Shown here piece after piece: positions 1 to 5,866 of a stretch of 12,093 nt of DNA. The position numbers and the translations under genes were made by a program. Position 1 is the first letter of the stretch, and every line of letters begins with the position of its first letter. The DNA lies in the NCBI GenBank assembly GCA_050698355.1, contig JBOHBN010000091.1, forward strand, positions 1 through 12,093, in the 5' to 3' direction. The notes beneath the pieces were generated by a model. It ran no database searches and was not told the DNA's origin. It saw only the letters and a list, made by a program, of their open reading frames with translations. The stretch is from JBOHBN01 sp050698355. Its GTDB lineage: Bacteria > Actinomycetota > Actinomycetes > Streptosporangiales > WHST01.

Positions 1-24
1 GCGGGCCGCCGACGGTGCCTCGGA

Positions 25-177
25 TCAGTAGTTGTTGCTGCTGAGGCTGAGGCCGAGAATGGCAACCAGGTCGAGGTTGGTGGAGCTGTAGCCACCGTGC
101 CAGCGGCAGAGCGCCTTGCGCTCGGGAAGCAGCTCCACGCTCTCCTGGTTCAGCTCGGCGAAATTCATGCTCTCCAT
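25..177 (-). CDS. Small peptide of unknown function (50 aa), possible RiPP-like precursor
   Basis: This short minus-strand gene encodes 50 residues starting MESMNFAELNQ and ending LSLSSNNY. The ATG at 175-177 is preceded by a clear GGAGG (183-187 on the minus strand) with 5 nt spacing; the second ATG at 166-168 would be 14 nt away, so the first is preferred. The reading frame is open further upstream, but those residues lack a good ribosome site. The N-terminal half is acidic and polar with a VELLPERKAL segment (residues 14-23), followed by one Cys, a GG pair, and a Ser/Asn/Leu-rich C-terminal half. This leader/core-like split is typical of ribosomally made modified peptides, but no modifying enzyme is in view, so that role is inference. 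Being expressed is more likely than not because of the strong ribosome site. It could also be a small regulatory or spurious ORF. Confidence 0.5.
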   Translation of the reverse strand: MESMNFAELNQESVELLPERKALCRWHGGYSSTNLDLVAILGLSLSSNNY

Positions 178-182
178 AATGT

Positions 183-187
183 CCTCC
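183..187 (-). promoter_or_regulatory. Ribosome binding site of the small peptide gene
   Basis: The minus strand reads TGGAGGACATTATG here, placing GGAGG 5 nt before the ATG at 177. It decides the start of the 50-aa peptide. A weak -10-like TACTGT lies at 199-204 on the minus strand, which would give a very short leader, but no -35 box is recognisable. Confidence 0.5.
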
Positions 188-491
188 AGATCGTAATTAC
201 AGTAACCACCTGCTGAACGCAGACGTTGAGCATTTCGCTCGTTATCCTTGATACCACGATCGGGAGCCCGAGTAACCGCCAGGCAAAGTGGCTCATCCCA
301 TGCGCGAAAAAGCAATCCAACGCGGGGCAGGCAGCGAATCACCAAACTAACCAACTACGGCCGGCGACGGACTCATTACCGGGGGTGCGCTGCGGTTTTC
401 ACTATTAGTAGTCGCACAGATTCTTAGCGTAGTCAAATGCGGCGTCCCCTCCGTGCTGTCCTCCACCCACGCTCCCCGCTCCGCTGCCGCT

Positions 492-497
492 TAAGCT
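492..497 (+). promoter_or_regulatory. Candidate -10 box for a leaderless kinase transcript
   Basis: TAAGCT fits the actinobacterial -10 pattern TAnnnT and ends 7 nt before the GTG start at 505, so transcription would begin at or near the start codon. No Shine-Dalgarno sequence precedes the GTG, which agrees with a leaderless message. No good -35 hexamer is visible. The same hexamer occurs in the proposed rplJ promoter. Confidence 0.35.
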
Positions 498-504
498 CAA
501 CGCC

Positions 505-1791
505 GTGAGCGAGGCACGGACGGGACCGCCGGCGGCGTGGCCGACCCAGCTGGACGCCGCCGTGCGCCGGCGGCCGTGGGTGCCCGACACGCTCCTGGCG
601 CTGGTCCTCGCGGCGAGCGTGGGCGCCGTCTCGCTGTCGAGCCTCAACGACCTGCTGATGCCCGGGTGGGCGTGGTTCGGCCTCGTGCTGTCGCTGGGCG
701 TACTGCACGGCTGCGTCGCGATCCGCCGGCAGTGGCCCGTCCCGGCGTTCGCGCTGGCGAGCCTGGCGATGCTGACCGTCGTCGCGTTGCCGAGTGCCCG
801 CACCACGGTTGCCGCGACCGGCGAGTCGATGCAGGTGCCGTTGCTCTTTGTCCCCAGCTGCCTGATGTACGCCCTCATGCTCACCGCGGTCTCGGCGCGC
901 GGCCGGCGCGAGGCGCTCCTCGCGCTGGCCGTCGGCTCGGTCGGTGTCGCGCTGTCGGGCGTACGGCTGGCCGGCTCGCCGGTGGCGGGCCTCACCTCGT
1001 CCGCCTGGGGTCTGGCGTTCGTGCTGGTCGCGCTCATCGCGATCGTGCTGGCGGCATGCGTTTTCGGCCAGCTGCTCGCGGCCAGGGCCAACGCGGCACG
1101 CGTCGAGCGCACCCACGCGGTCGAGCACGCCGTCGCGAGCGAGCGGGCGGCGATCGCCCGCGAGATGCATGACGTGGTCGCGCACTCCCTGGCCGTCATC
1201 GTGCGCCAGGCCGACGCGGGCGGCTACGTCGCGAACACCGCTCCCGAACGAGCCGCCGAGGCGTTGCGGGTGGTGGCCGACACCGGCCGCGAGGCACTGG
1301 TGGACATGCGCGGTGTCCTCGCCACCCTGCGGGCGCCCGCGGAGCGGCAACCGGTCGAGCTCGGCGATGCCTTGCCGCAAGCGGGGAGCGTACGCGGCCT
1401 GGCCGCCGTCCCCGACCTGCTCGCCGGCATGCGCCGGGTCGGCCTCTCGGTGCGGGTGGACCGTGCCGGGGAGGAGGTCGCGTTGCCGACAGCTGCCGAC
1501 CTGGCCGCGTATCGCGTCCTGCAGGAGAGCCTCACCAACTGCCTGAAGCACGCGAGCCCCGGTACGCGGGTGGCCGTACGGTTGGAGTGGACCGGTGCCG
1601 AGCTGCTCATCGACGTGCGCGACGACGGTGGCGGTGGCGGGCCGGCCGTACCGGGTTCGGGGCTCGGGCTCACCGGGTTGCACGAGCGGTTGGCGACCGT
1701 ACGCGGTGAGCTGAGCGCGGGACCGGACGCGGCGGGCGGGTTCGCGGTCCGGGCGCGTATCCCGTACGAACCGGGGGAGGACGATGGCTGA
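505..1791 (+). CDS. Two-component sensor histidine kinase (NarL/DesK-type, HisKA_3)
   Basis: This 428-aa inner-membrane kinase autophosphorylates a histidine and passes the phosphate to the response regulator encoded next door. About six hydrophobic segments lie in residues 27-190 (roughly 27-45, 55-76, 80-98, 112-130, 137-153 and 165-192) with no sizeable extracytoplasmic domain, so the signal is probably sensed in or near the membrane. The dimerisation/phosphoacceptor region follows with EMHDVVAHSL, His222 being the likely phosphorylation site. The ATPase domain shows an N-box (ESLTNCLKHA, 341-350), a G1 box around DVRDDGGGG (370-378) and a G2 box GSGLGLTGLHERL (384-396). All key residues look intact. 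The start is GTG at 505; no ribosome site is seen, and a TAAGCT box just upstream suggests leaderless translation. The gene overlaps the regulator by 8 bp, so the two are translationally coupled. The stimulus cannot be read from the sequence. Confidence 0.93.
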   Translation: MSEARTGPPAAWPTQLDAAVRRRPWVPDTLLALVLAASVGAVSLSSLNDLLMPGWAWFGLVLSLGVLHGCVAIRRQWPVPAFALASLAMLTVVALPSARTTVAATGESMQVPLLFVPSCLMYALMLTAVSARGRREALLALAVGSVGVALSGVRLAGSPVAGLTSSAWGLAFVLVALIAIVLAACVFGQLLAARANAARVERTHAVEHAVASERAAIAREMHDVVAHSLAVIVRQADAGGYVANTAPERAAEALRVVADTGREALVDMRGVLATLRAPAERQPVELGDALPQAGSVRGLAAVPDLLAGMRRVGLSVRVDRAGEEVALPTAADLAAYRVLQESLTNCLKHASPGTRVAVRLEWTGAELLIDVRDDGGGGGPAVPGSGLGLTGLHERLATVRGELSAGPDAAGGFAVRARIPYEPGEDDG

Positions 1792-2437
1792 GACCAGGGT
1801 GGTCGTCGTCGACGACCAAGAACTCGTCCGCGACGCGCTCGCGACCGTCATCGACGCGACCGACGGCATGCGGGTGGTCGGCCGGTACGCCGACGGCGAG
1901 CAGGCGGTCAGCGCGCTGCACCGGCTCGGCGCCGACGTGGTGCTGATGGACATCCAGATGCCGCGGATGGACGGGCTCGAGGCGACCGGGCGGGTGCTCG
2001 CGCTTCCCGATGCGCCCCGCGTGCTCGTCCTGACGACGTTCGACCTGGACTCGTATGCGTTCGCGACCCTCCGGGCCGGTGCGAGCGGTTTCCTGCTCAA
2101 GGACGCCTCGGCGCAGGACGTCGTCGCGGCCATCCGTGCCGTTGCCGCGGGGGACTCGGTGCTCGCACCGTCGACGACCAGGCGTCTGCTCGACCACGCC
2201 GTGCCCGTGCTGCCGGGATCGGGCGGCGGACCGCACGAGCGGCTCACCGAGCGGGAGACCGAGGTACTCGTCGCCCTGGCCTCCGGTGGCTCCAACGCCG
2301 GGATCGGCAAGGAGCTGTTCCTCTCGGAATCGACCGTGAAGACCCACGTCAAGCACCTGCTGGCGAAACTCGGGTTGCGCGACCGGGTGCAGGCGGTGAT
2401 CTACGCCTACGAGCACGGGCTCGTGCGCCGCGGCTGA
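1784..2437 (+). CDS. Two-component response regulator, NarL/LuxR family
   Basis: This 217-aa cytoplasmic DNA-binding regulator is the partner of the overlapping kinase. The receiver domain spans about 4-120: acidic pocket D10/D11, phosphoacceptor Asp56 in LMDIQMP, Thr84 or Thr85 of LTTFD as switch residue, and Lys106 in FLLKD. A linker leads to a LuxR-type helix-turn-helix at about 152-214 (LTERETEVLVALASGG, then SESTVKTHVKHLLAKLGLRDR), the recognition helix being in the STVKTHV part. Length and residues match the family. The ATG at 1784 has a GGGGGAGG ribosome site just upstream, inside the kinase gene. Its targets are unknown; the GCGATC half-sites downstream of the gene are a possible but unproven binding region for the next operon. 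Confidence 0.94.
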   Translation: MAETRVVVVDDQELVRDALATVIDATDGMRVVGRYADGEQAVSALHRLGADVVLMDIQMPRMDGLEATGRVLALPDAPRVLVLTTFDLDSYAFATLRAGASGFLLKDASAQDVVAAIRAVAAGDSVLAPSTTRRLLDHAVPVLPGSGGGPHERLTERETEVLVALASGGSNAGIGKELFLSESTVKTHVKHLLAKLGLRDRVQAVIYAYEHGLVRRG

Positions 2438-2450
2438 GCACGTTCTCCTC

Positions 2451-2478
2451 CCTGGGTGGTAGCGGTTCACCACGCAGG
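2451..2478 (+). terminator. Terminator-like hairpin after the response regulator
   Basis: CCTGGGTGGT and ACCACGCAGG can pair over 10 positions with a single G-G mismatch around an 8-nt loop, starting 13 nt after the stop codon. There is no U-rich tail, so termination would be of the hairpin-only kind common in high-GC bacteria. Confidence 0.4.
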
Positions 2479-2479
2479 A

Positions 2480-2510
2480 GCGATCCCCGGATCGCGTCCT
2501 TTCGGCGATC
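2480..2510 (+). promoter_or_regulatory. Array of three GCGATC half-sites (palindrome plus third arm)
   Basis: GCGATCC (2480-2486), GGATCGC (2489-2495) and GCGATC (2505-2510) form a perfect 16-bp palindrome with a 2-nt centre and a second, mutually exclusive pairing of the middle arm with the third arm. The site is 57-87 bp before the membrane-protein operon. It could be an operator for a dimeric regulator, perhaps the neighbouring response regulator, or an attenuator-like RNA switch. Its function is inferred only from symmetry and position. Confidence 0.3.
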
Positions 2511-2566
2511 GTGAAGAACGCGCCGGGGACACACCGCGGCGCTGATCGTGGAGGAGCCTCGCAGCC

Positions 2567-3277
2567 ATGCACGACGTTGCCTTCGTCCGACCCGTAGCGG
2601 GCGGGACCACTGTCCGTGACCCCCGCGCCCCACGGCCCTGGGTGGCCTACGCGGGCGCCGCGTGGGCCGCGTCGTACCTGCCGGTCCACCTGTACTGGGC
2701 CTCAGGCGGGGCGTGGTCCACCATCGGCATCGACAGCGTGAGCACCCGCTTCGCGCTGGCCAACATCGCCGCGTGCATCGTCATCGCGGGAGCCGGACTG
2801 ACGTGCCTCTCGCTCGTGCAGGGGTGGGGGTCGCTGCTGCCCGGCTGGCTGCGGCACGGCACCGCCTGGTTCGGCGCGATCTTCGGGCTGTTGCACGCGG
2901 CGGTTTTCGGCGCGGCCGCGATCGTACGACTGGTCGATGACCACTACCCGGCCGGCGGAACGGTGAGCGCCGCCCAGCTGCGTGCGTACGACATCGCGAA
3001 CCTGGTGTACTTCGAGCCCTGGTTCGCGGTGATGGGCGGGTTGCTCATCGCCTGCTCCCTCTACGGGCGCCGGCACCGGCTCGCGGTCTCGGCCGGGCAC
3101 GGCACCTACCCGCTGCTCGCGTCCGCGCTGCTGCTCGCCGGGGTCGTGGCGTGCGTGCTCGGGACGTACGCGTTCCAGGTCTGGCTGTTCGTCGGCGTTG
3201 GTCCGGCGTTGCTGCTCGCGGGCTCGGCGGTCATGGTCGGTGCGAGCCGCCGGGAGCGTCGCGAGGCGACCCGATGA
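2567..3277 (+). CDS. Multi-pass membrane protein, possibly DUF3995-like
   Basis: This 236-aa protein has a polar N-terminus of about 25 residues and about six hydrophobic segments (near 26-44, 65-85, 100-121, 145-166, 180-200 and 205-226), ending in a basic tail (SRRERREATR). The first helix carries WVAYAGAAWAASYLPVHLYW, whose HxYW ending followed by a Gly pair recalls DUF3995 membrane proteins; that family assignment is from memory and tentative. The ATG at 2567 follows GGAGGAG (2550-2556) with 10 nt spacing. Its stop overlaps the start of the next gene as ATGA, and that protein has the same N-terminal motif, so this is a coupled pair of paralogues. No enzymatic residues are apparent and the function is unknown. 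It may be a target of the upstream two-component system. Confidence 0.8.
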   Translation: MHDVAFVRPVAGGTTVRDPRAPRPWVAYAGAAWAASYLPVHLYWASGGAWSTIGIDSVSTRFALANIAACIVIAGAGLTCLSLVQGWGSLLPGWLRHGTAWFGAIFGLLHAAVFGAAAIVRLVDDHYPAGGTVSAAQLRAYDIANLVYFEPWFAVMGGLLIACSLYGRRHRLAVSAGHGTYPLLASALLLAGVVACVLGTYAFQVWLFVGVGPALLLAGSAVMVGASRRERREATR

Positions 3278-3792
3278 AGGCGCGCGCGTACGCCTACGCC
3301 GCCGCGGTGTGGGCGATCTGTTTCGCCGCGCCGCACGTGTACTGGACGTTCGACTTCACCGGCATCCGGACCTCACTCGCGGGACCGGCGGTGGAGAACG
3401 GCTCGCTCACGCTGCACCTGGCCTGCCTGGCGATCGCGGCCTTCCTGCTCTGCGCGGCGGTCACCGCGCTCGCGACGCTGTACCCCTGGCCGCGGCGGTG
3501 GGTCCGACCGGCGCGGAAGGTGCTGGTCGGTCTCTGCACGTTCGGCGCCGTACTGCTGACCGCCCGCACTGTGGCCATCTGGCTGGAGTTCAGCTGGCAC
3601 CTGACCGACCCCGCCGGCGTTCCTGCGGGTGGGCGGGACACCTACCTGTACCTCGGGCGGTGGTTCCTGCTGCTGTGGGGACCGTGGTTCGGTCTCGGCG
3701 CGGTGCTCTGGTCGCGGCTGGCGTGGAACTACGGCAAGTCCTTCCTGGCGCGCGGCCGTACGCGGGCGCTCGATAGTTTCAGCACGACGTGA
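3274..3792 (+). CDS. Second multi-pass membrane protein, paralogue of its neighbour
   Basis: This 172-aa protein is predicted to span the membrane four times (about 6-24, 47-68, 82-104 and 126-147). Its start, AYAYAAAVWAICFAAPHVYW, aligns with the first helix of the preceding protein (shared YA-A-WA and P-H-YW positions). A later GRWFLLLWGPWF segment recalls the FEPWFAVMGG stretch of the neighbour. The ATG at 3274 overlaps the preceding stop (ATGA), so translation is probably coupled; the same frame is open further upstream but that part overlaps the previous gene and has no support. It lacks the last two helices of its paralogue. A two-subunit membrane complex is a reasonable inference. The function is unknown. 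Confidence 0.8.
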   Translation: MKARAYAYAAAVWAICFAAPHVYWTFDFTGIRTSLAGPAVENGSLTLHLACLAIAAFLLCAAVTALATLYPWPRRWVRPARKVLVGLCTFGAVLLTARTVAIWLEFSWHLTDPAGVPAGGRDTYLYLGRWFLLLWGPWFGLGAVLWSRLAWNYGKSFLARGRTRALDSFSTT

Positions 3793-3837
3793 CGCGCCTC
3801 GTGGCGTGAAGGCGGCCGCCGAGAGGAGGCTGACACC

Positions 3838-4779
3838 GTGCTGCATCTTCGAGTGGTGTGCCCGGCCGCGAAGGCGGACGGGGTGATCGAACTGTTGCGG
3901 GACGAGCCCGGTGCCGTACACCTCGTCCACCTGCGCGGTGCCAGCGTGCGCCCGGAAGGTGACCTCATCGAGGCAGAGGTCGTTCGCGAGGCGGCCGAGC
4001 GGGTGCTGGAGGGCCTGACCGGCCTGGGTGTCGGTCACGAGGGTGGCGTCAGCCTGGAGAGCGTCGACACGCTGATCTCCGACACCGCCGACGCCGCCGA
4101 GCGGGCGGTGCCCGGCGAGGGCGCGGACGCGATCATCTGGGACGAGCTCGTCGCCAAGACGGGCGAGGAGTCGCAACTCAACGGGATCTTCGTCGCGTTC
4201 CTCACGATCGCGTGCCTGCTGGCCACGGCCGGCGTGGTCACCGACTCGGTCATCACCGTCGTGGGCGCGATGATCGTCGGCCCGGAGTTCGGGCCGCTCT
4301 CGGCGCTGGCGGTCGCGCTGCTGGGCAGGCGTTAGTCCCTGGCCCGGCAGGCGGGCCTCGCCCTAGGCGTCGGGTTCCTCGTCGCGATGGTGATCACCGC
4401 CGTACTCACATTCGCGGCCCAGACCGCCGGCCTGTTCGAGCCCGCCGAGCTCAGCCACCTGCAGCGGCTGTCGTTCATCTACCATGTCGGTCCGTTCTCG
4501 GTGGTGATCGCGCTGCTCGCGGGTGCAGCGGGGATGCTTGCGCTGACCTCGGCGAAGTCCTCGGCGCTCGTGGGCGTCTTCGTCTCGGTGACGACCGTCC
4601 CCGCGGCCGGCTTCGCCGTCGCCGCCGCCATCGCGGGGCACTGGGCGCAGTGCGCCGGGTCGGTGCTGCAGCTGGTCGTGAACCTGATCGGCATGACGGT
4701 GGCGGGCACCGTGGTGCTGCTGATCCGGAGGGGACCGACGCTGCTGACCACGACCGCTCGGCACGGCACGAGGCGCTGA
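3838..4779 (+). pseudogene. DUF389 membrane protein gene interrupted by an in-frame amber codon
   Basis: The gene starts at GTG 3838 behind GAGAGGAGG (3821-3829). Codons 1-165 are open, codon 166 (4333-4335) is TAG, and the same frame then continues open for 147 codons to TGA at 4777-4779. The first part has an N-terminal soluble alpha/beta domain (about 1-75) and the DUF389 signature: a Glu-Ser-x-Leu-Asn run before a helix at about 120-137, then VVGAMIVGPEFGPLSAL. The second part supplies the remaining hydrophobic helices (VGFLVAMVITAVL, VVIALLAGAAGMLAL, LVVNLIGMTVAGTVVLL). Family members are continuous here, often with Arg/Trp residues after the GPxxGPL helix, so a TGG-to-TAG change is the simplest explanation. 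An internal ATG at 4387 could restart translation but has a poor ribosome site. Alternatives are a sequencing error or amber readthrough. DUF389 function is not established. Confidence 0.8.
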
Positions 4780-4871
4780 GATCCGGGTCGCCGCGCTCGT
4801 GTGCCGCGGGGGCTGTCCGGGGTGTGGACTACCCTGCCCGGGATTCGTTGATCGCTGGACGGGAGATGCTC

Positions 4872-5258
4872 ATGACCAGCAAGTTCACCGAGCTTGCCAT
4901 CGACTGCCACCACCCTCGCGAGCAGGCGCAGTTCTGGTGCGCGGTGTTGGGTTACGAGGTGCAGGACGAGGACGACTTAGGCGTGGCGATCGGTTCACCA
5001 CAGGCGCCGGAGGGCAAGGACCGACCGGGCCCCGTGCCGCCGACCTTGACGTTCATGAACGTGCCGGAAGGCAAGACGGTCAAGAACCGGCTGCACATCG
5101 ATGTGAACCCCACCGACCGTACGCGTGACGAGGAGGTCAGCCGCCTGCTCGAACTGGGCGCACGGCACGCCGACGTCGGGCAGGGCGAGGAGAGCTGGGT
5201 CGTACTCGCCGATCCGGAGGACAACGAGTTCTGCGTCCTCGCCGGTACTCGCCCGTAA
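4872..5258 (+). CDS. VOC (glyoxalase/bleomycin-resistance fold) family protein
   Basis: This 128-aa cytoplasmic protein has the two-module beta-alpha-beta-beta-beta layout of the vicinal-oxygen-chelate fold. The start KFTELAIDCHHPREQAQFW followed by CAVLGYEV is typical of actinobacterial VOC proteins. His75 (RLHIDV) and Glu119 (ADPEDNEFCVL) are at the places where metal ligands often occur; His12-His14 of the first module are less clearly equivalent. The reaction cannot be predicted: members include glyoxalases, dioxygenases and antibiotic-binding proteins. The ATG at 4872 is chosen because GGGAG (4861-4865) lies 6 nt before it; the ATG at 4866 directly abuts that site. The gene stands alone between the DUF389 gene and the ribosomal operon, with a hairpin around its stop codon. 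Confidence 0.88.
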   Translation: MTSKFTELAIDCHHPREQAQFWCAVLGYEVQDEDDLGVAIGSPQAPEGKDRPGPVPPTLTFMNVPEGKTVKNRLHIDVNPTDRTRDEEVSRLLELGARHADVGQGEESWVVLADPEDNEFCVLAGTRP

Positions 5259-5271
5259 CGGGCGAGCCGGC
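5241..5271 (+). terminator. Terminator-like hairpin enclosing the VOC stop codon
   Basis: CTCGCCCG (5248-5255) and CGGGCGAG (5259-5266) pair perfectly around a 3-nt loop that is the stop codon TAA. An outer GCCGG/CCGGC (5241-5245 with 5267-5271) extends the stem by 5 bp with a 2-nt bulge on the left. No U-tract follows. Confidence 0.55.
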
Positions 5272-5400
5272 GCCACTCGTCTCCAACTCGGGGAACTGGT
5301 CCGCAAATAGGTGCTGTTGAGGCCGGTGTGGCTGGTAGCGCCGATACTCGCGCCAGCAGCCCCCGCTCGGCCGAGGCCCCTACCAAGATCTGTCTCTTCC

Positions 5401-5434
5401 GGCCGCGACGCGCAGGTTTCTGCGCGTTGCGGCC
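5401..5434. repeat. Very strong hairpin, 15-bp stem and 4-nt loop
   Basis: GGCCGCGACGCGCAG (5401-5415) and CTGCGCGTTGCGGCC (5420-5434) are complementary at every position on the plus strand apart from one G-U wobble, with loop GTTT. It lies about 140 bp after the VOC stop and has no U-rich tail on either strand. It may be a bidirectional terminator or a structured RNA element. Confidence 0.7.
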
Positions 5435-5621
5435 ACACCGAACGGACGCTTGACCTGGCGAGCCATCACGGTAAGCACTCGTGGCTGGCTGGCGGGTGGG
5501 CGGAGCATCGTCGGTCCGTGTGGACGCAGCTCGGCGGGACCCGCGGTTGGTTACCGCGCGGTAGCTGACCGGGCTCACGGGAAGGCGCGCGGAAACCGAC
5601 CGGAGTCCAGGCCGTCGAAGG

Positions 5622-5680
5622 CCGAGTGGTCAAGGGGGACGCGTCCTGAGGCCTGCCCAGCGCCGTCCCTGACCACTCGG
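5622..5680. repeat. Inverted repeat with 11-bp arms upstream of the rplJ promoter
   Basis: CCGAGTGGTCA (5622-5632) is perfectly repeated in inverted form as TGACCACTCGG (5670-5680). The pairing can extend inwards through GGG/CCC with a one-base bulge. It ends about 14 bp before the proposed -35 region of rplJ, so it could be a terminator shielding the ribosomal operon or a protein-binding site. Confidence 0.55.
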
Positions 5681-5713
5681 TTACCGGCCTGACGGTTACC
5701 GCCGACCGGGGGC

Positions 5714-5722
5714 TGGTAAGCT
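5714..5722 (+). promoter_or_regulatory. Candidate extended -10 promoter of rplJ-rplL
   Basis: TGGTAAGCT contains an extended -10 (TGn followed by TAAGCT). Transcription would begin near 5728-5730, just where the structured L10 leader begins. The -35 is weak (GGTTAC near 5694-5699, within two close copies of CGGTTACCG). Confidence 0.5.
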
Positions 5723-5726
5723 GCGA

Positions 5727-5800
5727 CCTGCCGCAGACCGCCGGTCGCCACCCTCCCAGGGTGGCTGAAGGTTTCCCAAGGGAAAGGCCCGCGCAGGCGA
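5727..5800 (+). ncRNA. Ribosomal protein L10 leader (autoregulatory 5' UTR)
   Basis: The 5' UTR of rplJ opens with CCTGCCGCAGACCGCCGG, then an 8-bp hairpin (5747-5754 with 5758-5765, loop CCC), then TTTCCC-AA-GGGAAA (5772-5785), and closes with GCGCAGG (5793-5799), which can pair back to CCTGC near the 5' end. This multi-branched form is what L10 leaders look like: the L10(L12)4 complex binds its own leader and represses the operon. The assignment rests on position and folding by eye; a covariance-model search of the Rfam L10 leader family would settle it. Confidence 0.65.
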
Positions 5801-5837
5801 TGCTGGAGCGACCACGTCCTCCTCGGATGTGGGCGCC

Positions 5838-5866
5838 ACCCCGTACGCCTGCGTGCGGGGTCGTTC
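5838..5866 (+). terminator. Attenuator-like hairpin between the L10 leader and rplJ
   Basis: ACCCCGTACGC (5838-5848) pairs with GCGTGCGGGGT (5851-5861) with one G-U wobble; the innermost pairs must open to form a real loop. It is followed by CGTTCT, a weak U-containing tail. About 55 nt remain to the rplJ start. It could end transcription when L10 is abundant. Confidence 0.45.

Larger units (their letters stand above)
178..504. other. Gene-poor intergenic stretch, lower GC
   Basis: About 330 bp separate the divergent small peptide gene and the histidine kinase gene. The part from about 185 to 435 is visibly richer in A/T than the rest of the window. No ORF with convincing codon use was found. 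It must hold the promoters of both divergent genes. On the minus strand a 21-codon ORF (405-470, GTG start) can be read but is weakly supported. Confidence 0.5.

Noticed and set aside
25..108. Lasso-peptide core starting at the GG pair of the small peptide (Asp at ring position 8 or 9)
   Set aside because: The ring spacing fits, but the usual Thr near the end of the leader is absent and no lasso enzymes are in the window.
433..2352. Long minus-strand frame (639 codons) over the kinase and regulator genes
   Set aside because: It is an antisense shadow of two genes with clear motifs; its product is Arg/Gly/Pro-rich without any domain.
4212..4871. Long frame running into the VOC gene from 4212
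   Set aside because: The upstream part is an out-of-frame shadow of the DUF389 gene; the VOC family start is at 4872.
5311..5568. 85-codon plus-strand ORF in the gene-free region
   Set aside because: Codon third-position bias is poor, no ribosome site is seen, and it runs through the 15-bp hairpin.
5621..5640. tRNA-like D-arm sequence (GCCGAGTGGTCAAGG)
   Set aside because: It resembles the D-arm of Ser/Leu tRNAs, but no matching acceptor stem, anticodon arm or T-arm is present around it.
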